Assembly (NCBI RefSeq): GCF_004138485.1
Contig: NZ_RYEV01000011.1
Coordinates: forward strand, 212,327-276,326
Length of the DNA stretch: 64,000 nt
Direction of reading: 5' to 3'
Origin: Peristeroidobacter soli
Lineage (GTDB): Bacteria; Pseudomonadota; Gammaproteobacteria; Steroidobacterales; Steroidobacteraceae
The position numbers and the translations under genes are program-made. The notes beneath the pieces were generated by a model. It was given only the letters and a program-made list of their open reading frames with translations, was not told the origin of the DNA and ran no database searches. Numbering within the stretch: position 1 is the stretch's first letter; every line of letters begins with the position of its first letter. Positions 36,587 through 46,483 of this stretch are shown piece after piece.

Positions 36587-39256
36587 ATGCCCATCGAAAG
36601 TATGGCCCATTCTTGTGATTGGCCCGCCACGATGAGCGGCATGGCAAGCGTGGTGATGATCGATGGGGATTTGACGCCAGTTGACTCGACACCTGGCGCA
36701 CCGGTGGCTTGCTCGATGCGATTGTTCAGTTCGATAGTTCGCGAACGGTTACTACGACGGTTCGACGATGCCCGGGTCTCGCTGATCGTCGGCCCGCCCA
36801 TGTCCGGCAAAACGGAACTGCTGCGGCAGCTGGCCGGCCACGGCGAAGCGTCGGGCGAGACGGTGTCGTGGTATGACGAATCGGCGCGGCGCCTGTACGG
36901 CGACGCGCAGCGGTGGATGGCCTCGCAATCGTCGGCGGCTGCAGGCACGGCGGGCCTGTTGTTGCTCATCGATGATTTCAACTCGATCGAGAGCACGACC
37001 GGGATCGAGCCGCTCGTCAAAGCAGCCTGCGGCCATGGCAGCCGTTGCCGACTGGTGCTGGCGGGGCGCCGACAGCCGCGCCGCTGGATGGCGGGCGCCC
37101 GGCTCAAGGGCCTGCTCGCGGAAATCGACAGCGACGATCTGGCATTCGATCAACAGGAAGCGGCGGCCTTCCTCGGGCTGGGCGAAGCGGAACGGAACTC
37201 GGCCGCTTTCAGATCGGTGCTGCGCAAGACCGACGGCTGGATCGGCGGGTTGTGTTATGTCGGGCAGATGATGGAGCGTGGCCTGGATCTGTCCGAAACG
37301 GCGCGGCAACTGGATGGGCGCGACGAGGTGTTTCGTTCCTTCCTCGAAGAAGAAGTGCTGCCCGATCTGGACGCGCAGCAGATCGAGTTTCTACAACGAA
37401 TCGCGCCGTTTCCCATGTTGACGAGGAAACTCGCCGACTCGGTGATCGACGTGCCCAATGCCGGCGCCTATCTGGTCGACATCGCGCGCAACTGCGGCTT
37501 TGTCCGGCCTTTGAACGGCCGGCTCGGCGTCTACCGGATCAATCCTTTGATACGCAGCTGCTTCGAGGCGACGCTGCGGGAAGAGCGGCCCGAGCTGTGG
37601 ACCAGCGAGCTATCCGCGGCCGCGGCTCGCCATCTCACCGAGCACGACGAGCTGGCAGCCGCGGAATGTTTGCTCAAGCTCGGCGAGTACGAGGCGGCGG
37701 CAACGATTCTGGGGCGATGTGCCGACCAGGCATTCTCGATGCAAGGTCAAACGCAACGTTTCTTCGCGCTGGTGCGCCAGCTGCCGCCGGACGAACATCC
37801 GAGTTTCGATCGCACCTTCTGGATGGCCCGAGGCGCGGCGGTTGCGGGCGCTTTCGACTTCGCGTCGCGCCTGATCTCGCAGCTGGACCCCGCCAGCGAA
37901 ACCGTGCACGGGCGTTCCGATCGCATGGACGTGCTGCGAATTCTCGTGGCACTGGGCTTCGATGATTTCGAAGAGGTCTGCCGTCGTGCGCAGCCTCTGT
38001 TGCGCAGTGTCTCGCGCGGCACGCCGTTGGACCGGGTGATGGTGGCTATTTCGCTGGCGCAGGCGAGTGCGGCGATGCTCGATTGGAAAGGTAGCGTGCA
38101 GGCGCTCAGCACCGCACGTGCCGAGACTCAGCGCGTCGAAGCTGTCTACTGCCGCACCTGGGTCTCGGTAATGTTCGCGCTGCGTTATTTGCAGGAAGGC
38201 CAACTCAGTGACGCCGTGACGGAACTCGAGAACACGCTGGGATCGGAGCAGGTGACGGGACCGATTCGTCGCACCTGTGAGCTCGTCATGGCGGAATGCC
38301 GGCGTCTGCAGGGCGATCTGCCGGAGGCGCAGCGGCTGGTCGATCGCAGCTTGCAACTCGGCGCTCGCCACGGCGTGCCGGAAACGGCGATCGTCGCCGC
38401 CGAAGTGAGTTCCCGCCTGGTGTTTCATCGCCACGGAGCGCTCGATGCGATCGAGCATCTACGCAAGTTCGAGAAAGCGCTGGCTCCCTCGTTCGGCGAG
38501 CGAGCCCGGCGCATGGTGCGATTGCTGAGAGTGCAGATGATGCTGCGGGCGGCAACGGCCGAGGACCTGCGTCTGGTCGAGCGCGAATTGCGGGAGATCG
38601 AAACGGAGCGTGCCACGGGGCGGTCCTGGTGCCGACAGATGGACGAGAAGCAACGACTGTTGCAGAGCCGATATCTCATTCAGTGCGACGACGCCAAGGC
38701 GGCCGTTGCCTTGCTACAGCCGATTATTTCCTCCGCCAGGCAAGTCGGGCGGCTGCCGGTCTGGGGCGAAGCGTCGTTGCTCAAGGCGGTCGCTCTGGCG
38801 AAAGAGGGCAAGAGCGACGCTGCGTTGAAAGCCGTCATCAACGTCGTCGAAGTGCTCGAGCCCACGGGATGCCGGCAGATCGTGTCGGATGAAGCGGCGT
38901 TGTTGACCACGCTGTCAGCCGCGCTGTCGCGGTACTTGAGCAATGCAGGCACCGGGCTCGACGCGGGAGTGCGTGCGGCGCTCGAGAGGTTGCTGGGCGC
39001 CATGGGCGTCTCGGTCGGTGAACTCGTTGCTCAGCCGATCGTCGCCGAGCAGACGAGCGTCAACATCGAACTGACCGAAACCGAGGCGCGCGTGCTGAAG
39101 CTCGCGGCATCGGGACTGCGGAACGCGGAAATCGCCAAGCGGATGGTGACGTCGCTGCACACGATCAAGTGGCACCTGCATAACGTGTTCTCAAAAATGG
39201 GCGTAAACAATCGAACCATGGCCATCAAGCGGGCGAACGACTTGCGCCTGCTGTAA
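36587..39256 (+). CDS. Large ATP-binding LuxR-family regulator (MalT/AlkS type)
   Basis: An 889-residue LAL regulator: P-loop GPPMSGKT at residues 69-76, a STAND NTPase region, a helical TPR-like sensor middle (about 350-780) and a C-terminal LuxR helix-turn-helix (LTETEARVLKLAASGLRNAEIAKRM...HTIKWHLHNVFSKMGVNNR). The start is uncertain: ATG 36587 has no clear ribosome-binding site and ATG 36644 is an alternative; an open frame upstream overlaps the P450 gene and is not used. AlkS-type proteins activate catabolic operons with an inducer; this is the only regulator in cluster B, so control of both flanking operons is likely. Confidence 0.9.
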   Translation: MPIESMAHSCDWPATMSGMASVVMIDGDLTPVDSTPGAPVACSMRLFSSIVRERLLRRFDDARVSLIVGPPMSGKTELLRQLAGHGEASGETVSWYDESARRLYGDAQRWMASQSSAAAGTAGLLLLIDDFNSIESTTGIEPLVKAACGHGSRCRLVLAGRRQPRRWMAGARLKGLLAEIDSDDLAFDQQEAAAFLGLGEAERNSAAFRSVLRKTDGWIGGLCYVGQMMERGLDLSETARQLDGRDEVFRSFLEEEVLPDLDAQQIEFLQRIAPFPMLTRKLADSVIDVPNAGAYLVDIARNCGFVRPLNGRLGVYRINPLIRSCFEATLREERPELWTSELSAAAARHLTEHDELAAAECLLKLGEYEAAATILGRCADQAFSMQGQTQRFFALVRQLPPDEHPSFDRTFWMARGAAVAGAFDFASRLISQLDPASETVHGRSDRMDVLRILVALGFDDFEEVCRRAQPLLRSVSRGTPLDRVMVAISLAQASAAMLDWKGSVQALSTARAETQRVEAVYCRTWVSVMFALRYLQEGQLSDAVTELENTLGSEQVTGPIRRTCELVMAECRRLQGDLPEAQRLVDRSLQLGARHGVPETAIVAAEVSSRLVFHRHGALDAIEHLRKFEKALAPSFGERARRMVRLLRVQMMLRAATAEDLRLVERELREIETERATGRSWCRQMDEKQRLLQSRYLIQCDDAKAAVALLQPIISSARQVGRLPVWGEASLLKAVALAKEGKSDAALKAVINVVEVLEPTGCRQIVSDEAALLTTLSAALSRYLSNAGTGLDAGVRAALERLLGAMGVSVGELVAQPIVAEQTSVNIELTETEARVLKLAASGLRNAEIAKRMVTSLHTIKWHLHNVFSKMGVNNRTMAIKRANDLRLL

Positions 39257-39282
39257 CTACGGTGGTTCCGCTGGAGAGGAAT

Positions 39283-40080
39283 GTGGACTTCAAATACATA
39301 CAAGTGCAGGTCGACGAGGCTGGCATTCTCAACGCAGTGATGAATCGTCCGCCGGTCAACGGCGTGCATCGCGAGATGTACCTCGAGCTGGCCGAAGTCT
39401 TTGCACATCCGGATCGCATCGATCCCGGCGTCCGGGTCGTCGTGTTGTCCGGCGCGGGGACGCATTTTTGCGCGGGCAACGACCTGGACGAGTTCGCTTC
39501 GATGACCCCGGAGAATGGCGTCGAACGAATGTGGCGCGTGCGAGAAGCGTTCTTCGCGATCCAGGAGTGCCCGGTGCCGGTCATCGGCGCGGTTCACGGT
39601 GTTGCATTGGGCACGGGCCTGGCGATCGCGGCATCCTGCGATTTCGTGATCGCAGCCAAAGACGCTCGATTCGGGCTGCCCGAGCTGACGGTGGGCGTGA
39701 TGGGGGGAGCGCGCCATCTCGCACGCATCGCGCCTCAACCATTGGTACGTCGCATGTTCTTCACGGGCGATCATCTGCGCGCTGCCGATCTGGCCGCCGC
39801 TGGAGGTTCACTCGTGGTTTGCGAGCCCGAGCAACTGTTGGCCGAAGCGCAGCGCTACGCGCACCGCATCGCTCGCCTCAGTCCCACGGCTGTGCGGCTG
39901 GGAAAGCAGATCTTGAATCGCATCGAAACGATGGACATTCGCTCGGGCTATGAGTTCGAACAGTCGTTCACCGTCCGCATGAGCGGCCATCCGGACTCGA
40001 AGGAAGCACTGAGCGCGTTCCGCGAGAAGCGGTCGCCGCGGTATGTCGAGCGGTCCGCCGCTTGGGTCATCGACGCTTGA
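39283..40080 (+). CDS. Enoyl-CoA hydratase/isomerase family protein
   Basis: The 265-residue crotonase-fold protein has the oxyanion-hole stretches GAGTHFCAGNDLDEF and GVALGTGLAIAASCDFVIA. A Glu at the classical catalytic site lies in GLPELTVGV. GTG 39283 follows GAGAGGA closely; the upstream in-frame GTG 39262 is less likely. It begins 26 bases after the regulator stop. Family chemistry is hydration or isomerisation of an unsaturated acyl-CoA. Confidence 0.9.
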   Translation: MDFKYIQVQVDEAGILNAVMNRPPVNGVHREMYLELAEVFAHPDRIDPGVRVVVLSGAGTHFCAGNDLDEFASMTPENGVERMWRVREAFFAIQECPVPVIGAVHGVALGTGLAIAASCDFVIAAKDARFGLPELTVGVMGGARHLARIAPQPLVRRMFFTGDHLRAADLAAAGGSLVVCEPEQLLAEAQRYAHRIARLSPTAVRLGKQILNRIETMDIRSGYEFEQSFTVRMSGHPDSKEALSAFREKRSPRYVERSAAWVIDA

Positions 40081-40220
40081 TCGGCGCTGCCAAGAGCATG
40101 GGATGTCCCGCCGCTCACAGCGCCACCCGTTCCTATACTTTGGAGCGGGGACGGGGTGCGGTGGAGCACGCATGATCCGAGCAGGTTCCGGACGCACGGA
40201 TCACTGACGGATACGGCGAA

Positions 40221-41207
40221 GTGAAAGCACTGGTTGTCAACAAAGTGGGCGTCGATCCGACGATGGGCTGGGCATGCAGGCCTGTGCCCACCCCGGGCGA
40301 GGGTGAGTTGTTGGTGGAAGTGCACGCCGTCACCTTGTCATGGGGCGACGTGATTCAGGCGGGCGGTGCCTATGTCGGTGGACCGGTGCCGCCGTTCACT
40401 CCGGGGCACGACTTCTCAGGCAAGGTTGTCGGCGTGGGTGCCCAGGTCGACGCAGATAGGCTCGGCACTCGAGTGTTCGGTCTGTTGCCGGCCGGCGGAT
40501 CGCTGGCGGAGTTCATCGTGGTGCCAGCGGCCGACGTCGATGAAATTCCCGGCGCGCTCGACTATGTGGGCGCGGCGGCGATTCCCGCCTCGTTTCTAAC
40601 TGCCGACGCTGCGTTGAATATGACGAAGCCGCTATCGAGCGATGACGTGGTGATCGTCCATGCGGGCGCCGGCGGGCTCGGCAGCGCCGCGTTGCAGTTG
40701 TGTAGAGCCGCGCGTGTGAAGCTGCTGATTGCAACCGCCGGCACCGGTGAGCGAGGGCAGTTTGCTCGCGAACTGGGTGCCGATCATGTCGCCACCTATG
40801 AAAATTTCGCGGAGGTCGTCGGCGATCTGACTGGCGGGCGCGGTGCGGACCTCATCCTGGATTCAATTGGCGGCACCGTCTTCGATCGCAGCATCGCCGC
40901 GCTGGCGCCATTCGGTCGATTGGTCAGCGTTGGCGCCACCTCGGCGGAGGCAGCGGGTCGGTTGCGCCTTTCGGAGTTGTGGCGCAAGTCGATCACTGTC
41001 GCGGGGCTGCATCTATCGCGCTGGGCGGCCGAGCGCCCGGCGCGCGTGATCGAAATTCGTCAGCGCATCCTGAATCTCCTGCAGCGAAATGAAATTCGGC
41101 CGCTGGTCGGTGAGGTCTACGGCGCCGAGCGTTTTCAGGATGCGTACCGCGCGCTCGCGTCGCGTCAGGTTCGTGGCCGCGCGGCTATCTTGATGAGGCA
41201 ACAATGA
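40221..41207 (+). CDS. Zinc-free MDR oxidoreductase (quinone reductase-like)
   Basis: A 328-residue medium-chain dehydrogenase/reductase with the N-terminal GroES fold, HAGAGGLGSAALQL for NADPH binding, and no structural zinc cysteines. Members reduce quinones or enoyl compounds (QOR, enoyl reductase). GTG 40221 is used; the ribosome-binding site is weak. Its last four bases overlap the start of the Rieske oxygenase gene. The upstream 140 bases hold TATACT at 40133 as a possible -10. Confidence 0.88.
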   Translation: MKALVVNKVGVDPTMGWACRPVPTPGEGELLVEVHAVTLSWGDVIQAGGAYVGGPVPPFTPGHDFSGKVVGVGAQVDADRLGTRVFGLLPAGGSLAEFIVVPAADVDEIPGALDYVGAAAIPASFLTADAALNMTKPLSSDDVVIVHAGAGGLGSAALQLCRAARVKLLIATAGTGERGQFARELGADHVATYENFAEVVGDLTGGRGADLILDSIGGTVFDRSIAALAPFGRLVSVGATSAEAAGRLRLSELWRKSITVAGLHLSRWAAERPARVIEIRQRILNLLQRNEIRPLVGEVYGAERFQDAYRALASRQVRGRAAILMRQQ

Positions 41208-42406
41208 CACCGTTGGAAGAAATAGCGATCGACCGCGAACGGCTGATCGAGATGGCACGACACAATATCGCGCACGTGAAAGCGGACAGCATCGAGCAGG
41301 CCGAGGAGATCGCCAAGGTCCCGTCGGATCACTACACGGATGCCGCGCGCTGGAATGCCGAGCGTGATCGCGTGTTCAAGGAACTTCCCCTGGTGCTCGC
41401 TCTGTCCACGGAGTTGGCGAATCCCGGTGACTATCGGGCGTTGAATGTGCTCGAGGTTCCGGTGCTGTTGGTTCGTGACGCGGACGGCGTCGCTCGCGCC
41501 TTCGTGAACATGTGCTCGCATCGTGGCGCCCGCCTGGTCGAGGAGGGCGCAGGGAACGCCACGCGATTTTCGTGCCCGTATCACGGTTGGACCTACACTC
41601 GCGCCGGCGATTTGTTCGGGGTCGCTTCCCCGAAGGATTTCGGCGTCATCGACAAGCGCTGTTATGGCCTGACGCGACTGCCGACCTTCGAGCGCGCCGG
41701 CCTGATCTGGGTGGTGCTGAATCCAGCCTCGACGCTCGACTTCGATGGCTTTCTGAGTGGTTACGCTGCCTCGCTCGGTGCTTTCGGCTTCGAGCACTGG
41801 CACGTGTTCGGTCGCAAGCAGCTGAGCAGCGCCAATTGGAAGCTCACCTATGACGGCTATCTGGATTTCTATCATCTGCCGGTGCTGCACAAGCTGACGT
41901 TCAAGGCGAAGTTCTCGAATCGCGCGTTGTCGTACCAGTGGGGGCCGCATCAGCGCGTGGTCACACCGGATCCGACCTTGCTGAAGCTGGAGACAGCCGC
42001 GCCGGAGGCGTGGGATCTGAAACATATGCTGAAGGGCGTCTGGACGATCTTTCCGAACGTGGCGTTCATTTCGGTGGATGGACGTGGCACCGCGATGATG
42101 ATGTCGCAGATCTTCCCCGGCGGCAGCGTTGGGGAATCCTTCAGCCAACATACGTTCATCACCGAGCGCGAACTCACGACCGAGGAGGAGCGCCGAGCGG
42201 CGGAGGAGCAATTCTCGTTTCTGGTGAAGGTCCTGCGCGAAGAAGACTATCCGGCGTGTCGCGGCATCCAGGCGAACTTGCTCAGCGGCGCCCGCGATCA
42301 CGTGTTGTTCGGTCGTAACGAGATGGCGGGCCAGGTGTTCCACCGCTGGCTCGACCGGTTGGTGCAAGCCGATGGCGGCGAGGCGCGCAATGCACTGTTC
42401 CGTTGA
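41204..42406 (+). CDS. Rieske-type ring-hydroxylating oxygenase, alpha subunit
   Basis: A 400-residue oxygenase: the Rieske 2Fe-2S ligands are Cys104-X-His106 and Cys124-X2-His127 (CSHRGARLVEEG...CPYHGWTY) and the mononuclear iron histidines are His224 and His229 in DFYHLPVLHK. No beta subunit follows, so it is of the alpha-only type. Electrons could come from the ferredoxin/reductase pair at 49698-51278. It is translationally coupled to the preceding oxidoreductase (ATGA) and lies 12 bases before an acyl-CoA dehydrogenase gene. Confidence 0.93.
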   Translation: MTPLEEIAIDRERLIEMARHNIAHVKADSIEQAEEIAKVPSDHYTDAARWNAERDRVFKELPLVLALSTELANPGDYRALNVLEVPVLLVRDADGVARAFVNMCSHRGARLVEEGAGNATRFSCPYHGWTYTRAGDLFGVASPKDFGVIDKRCYGLTRLPTFERAGLIWVVLNPASTLDFDGFLSGYAASLGAFGFEHWHVFGRKQLSSANWKLTYDGYLDFYHLPVLHKLTFKAKFSNRALSYQWGPHQRVVTPDPTLLKLETAAPEAWDLKHMLKGVWTIFPNVAFISVDGRGTAMMMSQIFPGGSVGESFSQHTFITERELTTEEERRAAEEQFSFLVKVLREEDYPACRGIQANLLSGARDHVLFGRNEMAGQVFHRWLDRLVQADGGEARNALFR

Positions 42407-42418
42407 GAGAACGCGGCG

Positions 42419-43564
42419 ATGTCACTAATTCTCGATGAGGAGCAGCAGCTACTGCAAACGAGCGCGCGTGGTTTCTTTTCGGCTCGCGCTCCGATCTCGC
42501 AGCTGCGCGCCCTGCGAGACGAGAACGTTACCGACTGCTTCGACCGGGCGACCTGGTCGCAAATGGTGGAACTCGGCTGGGCTGGCATTCCGTGGCCCGA
42601 GCGCTTCGGCGGCCTCGCGTTCGGCTTCAAGGGACTGGGTGTCATCACGGAACAGTCCGGGCGTTGCCTGACCGCGAGCCCGCTCATCTCATCGATCTGG
42701 CTGTGTGGCGCGGCGATTTTGCTCGCGGGTTCGGAGACACAAAAGCTCCACTATCTGCCCTCGATCGCCAATGGCCGACACCTGTTGGCGATGGCATTCG
42801 AAGAGCGCTTGCGGCATGCCCCCGGCGAGATCGATCTGCTCGCCCGTCGGACGTCGCATGGCTTCGTGCTCAGCGGTGGCAAGCGCTTCGTCCTCGACGG
42901 CATCTCGGCGGACACGATCATCGTCGCGGCGCGGATCTGCAATAGTGCTTGCGACACCGGCGGAATCAGTTTGTTTCTGGTTCCTCGCGACACGCCCGGA
43001 GTGACGGCTGTTAGCACTCGCATCCTGGATTCGAGAAACGTGGCGAGCATCGACTTCATCGATGTCCAAGTGCCGGACTCGGCCTTGCTCGGTGCGGTGG
43101 GACAGGGTCCGGAGCTGCTGGATGCAGCCCTGGATATCGCCAGGATCGGCCTCGCGGCGGAGATGTTGGGCAGTGCGCAGGAGTGCTTCGAGCGAACGGT
43201 TCAGCATTTGAAGGACCGGCGTCAGTTCGGCGTCGCGCTCGGCAGCTTTCAGAGTCTGAAACATCGGGCGGCACAGATGTTCTGTCAGCTGGAGTTGTCC
43301 CGCTCGGTGGTGCTGGAGGCGCTCACGGCGCTCGATGAGGATCGAGGTCGCCCGGAGATCGCCAAGCTCGCCAGTCTGGCGAAGGCGCGGTTGGGCGCTA
43401 CGTTTCATCGGGTTACCCGTGAGGCGGTGCAGATGCACGGCGGAATTGCGATGACCGATGAGTTCGACATCGGTCTGTTCATCAAGCGCGCCGCCGTGGC
43501 AGATCAAACATTCGGGGATGTGGATTATCACGTGCGGCGCTACGCGGAGCTGGAAGGATACTGA
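42419..43564 (+). CDS. Acyl-CoA dehydrogenase (first of an adjacent pair)
   Basis: A 381-residue FAD enzyme (LILDEEQQLLQTSARGFFSARAP; HLKDRRQFGVALGSFQSLKHRAAQM; C-terminal AVQMHGGIAMTDEFDIGLFIKRA). It sits two bases before a second, longer acyl-CoA dehydrogenase gene. Such neighbouring unequal pairs often form heterotetramers acting on bulky ring or side-chain thioesters (known for steroid FadE pairs); whether these two assemble is inference. Confidence 0.92.
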   Translation: MSLILDEEQQLLQTSARGFFSARAPISQLRALRDENVTDCFDRATWSQMVELGWAGIPWPERFGGLAFGFKGLGVITEQSGRCLTASPLISSIWLCGAAILLAGSETQKLHYLPSIANGRHLLAMAFEERLRHAPGEIDLLARRTSHGFVLSGGKRFVLDGISADTIIVAARICNSACDTGGISLFLVPRDTPGVTAVSTRILDSRNVASIDFIDVQVPDSALLGAVGQGPELLDAALDIARIGLAAEMLGSAQECFERTVQHLKDRRQFGVALGSFQSLKHRAAQMFCQLELSRSVVLEALTALDEDRGRPEIAKLASLAKARLGATFHRVTREAVQMHGGIAMTDEFDIGLFIKRAAVADQTFGDVDYHVRRYAELEGY

Positions 43565-43566
43565 GG

Positions 43567-44820
43567 ATGAACGAAGCGAAGGAGTTTGTTCCATCCGAAG
43601 CATCCGCGGAGAGCCCAGCCTCGGCGGAAGAATTCAGAAGCAGCGTGCGACGCTGGCTGGAGGAGAATTGTCCCCAGGCATTGCGAGGCGGCGGCGTGAT
43701 GTATCACGGCGGTCGAAAGGAGTCTGTCGATCCGCTGGTGCTGCAATGGTTCGATGCCTGTTATTCGCGCGGCTGGACCGTGCCGACCTGGCCACGCGCG
43801 TATGGCGGCGCTGGCCTCGATGCGGAACACGCACGCATTCTGCGCGAAGAAATGGATTCGATCGGTGCACCGCTGCCATTGAACGGGCAGGGCGTGACGG
43901 TGATCGGGCCGGCGATCCTGGAGATAGGAACACCGGAACAGAAGCTCCGTCATCTGCCGCGAATCGCCCGCGGCGAGGCTCGGTGGTGCCAGGGATTCTC
44001 TGAGCCCAACGCAGGCTCGGATCTTGCGGCGCTGACGACGTCCGCGAGACTCGACGGCGATGACTACATCGTGAACGGTTCGAAGACCTGGACCACGCAC
44101 GGGGAGTTGTCCGACTGGATGTTCTGCCTGGTGCGCACCGACGCCACCGCGCCGAAGCGCAACGGCATCAGCGTGTTGTTGCTGTCCATGGATGCAGCGG
44201 GTGTGAGCACCAAGCCGATCGTGCTCATCTCGGGCCGGTCGGTGTTCTGTGAATGTTTCTTTACCGATGTCAGGGTTGCCGCGGCGGATCTGCTCGGGCG
44301 TCGCAATGAAGGCTGGACGACAGCGAGGCGAATTCTCGAACATGAGCGCTCTTCGGAGTCGCGCCCGGGAGGGATCATCGGTTCGGGGCCGGGCAGCGGC
44401 TCGGGTGGGGATGGCCGCACTCTATCGATGCTGGCCAGGGAGTATGGCGCCGGACCCGACGGACGCATGAGAGATCCTCTGGTGCGGCAACGGATCGCCG
44501 AGGTTGAGATGGAGCAGCGCGCGCTCGCGCTGACGCAGCGACGTGCCGACGAAGAGCGGGCTCGCTCCGGCAAAGGCGTGCCGAGCGAAGAAACGTCGAT
44601 GTTCAAATATCTGTCCACGGAGCTGACTTCGCGCCGCATGGAGACCTATCTGAACATCATGGGTTTCCAGGGGCTCGGCTGGGAAGGCGACTCGTACACG
44701 CCGCAGGAGTTGCAGGCCACCCGCTATTGGCTGTACTCGAAGGCGTTTACCATCGCTGGCGGTTGCTCGGAGGTGCAGCTGGACATCATCGCCAATCGCA
44801 TCCTGGGACTGCCCAAGTGA
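43567..44820 (+). CDS. Acyl-CoA dehydrogenase (second of the pair)
   Basis: A 417-residue relative with a longer N-terminus, WCQGFSEPNAGSDLAALTTSARLDGDDYIVNGSKTWTTHG in the middle domain and GGCSEVQLDIIANRILGLPK at the C-terminus. It is more like the FadE17/FadE26 class than the first gene. ATG 43567 follows the previous stop by two bases and its own stop overlaps the GMC start (GTGA). Confidence 0.92.
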   Translation: MNEAKEFVPSEASAESPASAEEFRSSVRRWLEENCPQALRGGGVMYHGGRKESVDPLVLQWFDACYSRGWTVPTWPRAYGGAGLDAEHARILREEMDSIGAPLPLNGQGVTVIGPAILEIGTPEQKLRHLPRIARGEARWCQGFSEPNAGSDLAALTTSARLDGDDYIVNGSKTWTTHGELSDWMFCLVRTDATAPKRNGISVLLLSMDAAGVSTKPIVLISGRSVFCECFFTDVRVAAADLLGRRNEGWTTARRILEHERSSESRPGGIIGSGPGSGSGGDGRTLSMLAREYGAGPDGRMRDPLVRQRIAEVEMEQRALALTQRRADEERARSGKGVPSEETSMFKYLSTELTSRRMETYLNIMGFQGLGWEGDSYTPQELQATRYWLYSKAFTIAGGCSEVQLDIIANRILGLPK

Positions 44821-46433
44821 GCGACGAGTTCGATTACATCATCGTGGGAGCGGGCTCCGCCGGCTGCGCGCTGGCCAGCCGTCTCTCGGAGAATCCAGAC
44901 CACCGTGTGCTGCTCATCGAAGCGGGACCCAAAGACAGCAGTCCGCTCATTTCGATGCCCAAGGGGCTGGGCAAGCTGCTCGCCGATCCCAGCTATGCCT
45001 GGCATTTCAAAGCGCGGCGACCCGCGCCGGAAGGAAAGCCTGTTGCGGAGATCTGGGCGAAAGGCAAGACACTCGGCGGATCGAGCGCGGTCAACGCGAT
45101 GGTTTATACGCGCGGTCATCCCGACGACTACGCAGCTTGGGCTGACGCGACGGGCGGCGCCTGGACGTGGAACGACATGCGTACCGCGTTCATGGCGATC
45201 GAAGACCATCAGCTGGGTCCGGGCGCCTCGCGCGGTGTCGGAGGACCGGTGCGCATTGAAGCAGGCAGCTCCAATGACGAAGTCGTCGAGGCGATGATTC
45301 GCGCCGGCGAGATGCTCGGCTTGCGGCGCAAGCAGGATCTCAACGACGAGCAACAGGAAGGTGTGGGCTATTACTGCCACACGATTCGACGCGGTCGGCG
45401 AGTGAGCGCCGCGCATGCTTTCCTCAAGCGGGCGAGGGGGCGCGCCAATCTCGCGATCGTTACAGACACTCAGGTCGAGAAGGTGCTGTTGCAGGATCGT
45501 CGTGCCGTCGGCGTCGTTGCGAGAAGAGACGGAGAGGAAGTTCACTATCGCTGTCGCGCGGAAGTGATCCTCGCGGCGGGGATCGTCATGACGCCCGTAC
45601 TACTGCAAGTCTCGGGCATCGGGCCCGCTGAAACATTGCGCCGGGCAGGGGTCGGTGTGCTGGTCGACTCGCCCTCGGTCGGCAGACGATTGCAGGATCA
45701 TGTCGGCATGAGCCTGCAGTATCGGCTGGAGAATAGTTTCGGATTGAACCGGCAACTGCACGGCCTGCGGCTGGCCGGCGCAGTCATCCAATACTATCTG
45801 AGCCGTACCGGCGTACTTTCCAAAGGGCTCTATGAAGTCGGCGCGTTTGCTCGCACCGATGCCCGCGCAAACCGGCCCGACGCACAAATCTACTTGAGCC
45901 CGTTCACGTTCGAGCGCGACAGCAAGGGACTGCCGGCGCCCGTGAAAGGCTTGGAGCGCGAGCCGGGCTTGACGATCTATGGTCAATTCCTTCAGCCCAC
46001 TTCAGAAGGCAGCATCGAGATCACTGCGCCGGAAGCGAGCGCGTCGCCCTCGATCGAGATCGATTGGTTCGCGACCGAGCACGACGTGCGTGGCATGATT
46101 CGTGTTCTCGACTATATGCAACGGTTCGTCCGGCAGCCTGCCCTACAACGCTACGTCGGCGCGCAGCTGTCACCGAACATTCCAGCGCGCGAGCCCGATC
46201 AAGCACTGAACTTCCTGCGTCGGATTGCTTCGTGCGGTCAGCACGCCGTGGGTGCTTGCCGGATGGGAACCGATGCGAGCGCCGTGCTGGATCCGCAGCT
46301 TCGAGTGCGAGGCGTGGAGCGTTTGCGAGTCGTCGATTGTTCAGCGATGCCGGGCGTGGTGTCGAGCAATACCAATGGGGCTGCGATGGCGTTCGGCTGG
46401 CGCAGCGCGCGGATCATCGAGAAGGGACTTTGA
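44817..46433 (+). CDS. GMC-family FAD oxidoreductase (choline dehydrogenase-like)
   Basis: A 538-residue flavoprotein. FAD motif GAGSAGCALASRLSE and the E in LLIEAGP; the GMC signature is in GKTLGGSSAVNAMVYTRGHPDDY; C-terminal active-site region HAVGACRMG and VSSNTNGAAMA. GTG 44817 overlaps the dehydrogenase stop and gives the normal N-terminus; longer in-frame starts inside that gene are rejected. It would oxidise an alcohol made by the P450 or Rieske step. No signal peptide. Confidence 0.93.
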   Translation: MSDEFDYIIVGAGSAGCALASRLSENPDHRVLLIEAGPKDSSPLISMPKGLGKLLADPSYAWHFKARRPAPEGKPVAEIWAKGKTLGGSSAVNAMVYTRGHPDDYAAWADATGGAWTWNDMRTAFMAIEDHQLGPGASRGVGGPVRIEAGSSNDEVVEAMIRAGEMLGLRRKQDLNDEQQEGVGYYCHTIRRGRRVSAAHAFLKRARGRANLAIVTDTQVEKVLLQDRRAVGVVARRDGEEVHYRCRAEVILAAGIVMTPVLLQVSGIGPAETLRRAGVGVLVDSPSVGRRLQDHVGMSLQYRLENSFGLNRQLHGLRLAGAVIQYYLSRTGVLSKGLYEVGAFARTDARANRPDAQIYLSPFTFERDSKGLPAPVKGLEREPGLTIYGQFLQPTSEGSIEITAPEASASPSIEIDWFATEHDVRGMIRVLDYMQRFVRQPALQRYVGAQLSPNIPAREPDQALNFLRRIASCGQHAVGACRMGTDASAVLDPQLRVRGVERLRVVDCSAMPGVVSSNTNGAAMAFGWRSARIIEKGL

Positions 46434-46483
46434 AACGCCGCCTCGAGGCGGCGTGTGCAAAGTTCTCGAACGGGGGAACAGAG

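Noticed and set aside
46064..46483. 140-residue N-terminal extension of the acyl-CoA ligase
   Set aside because: It lies within the GMC gene in another frame and is Arg-rich; ATG 46484 begins the normal ligase N-terminus.
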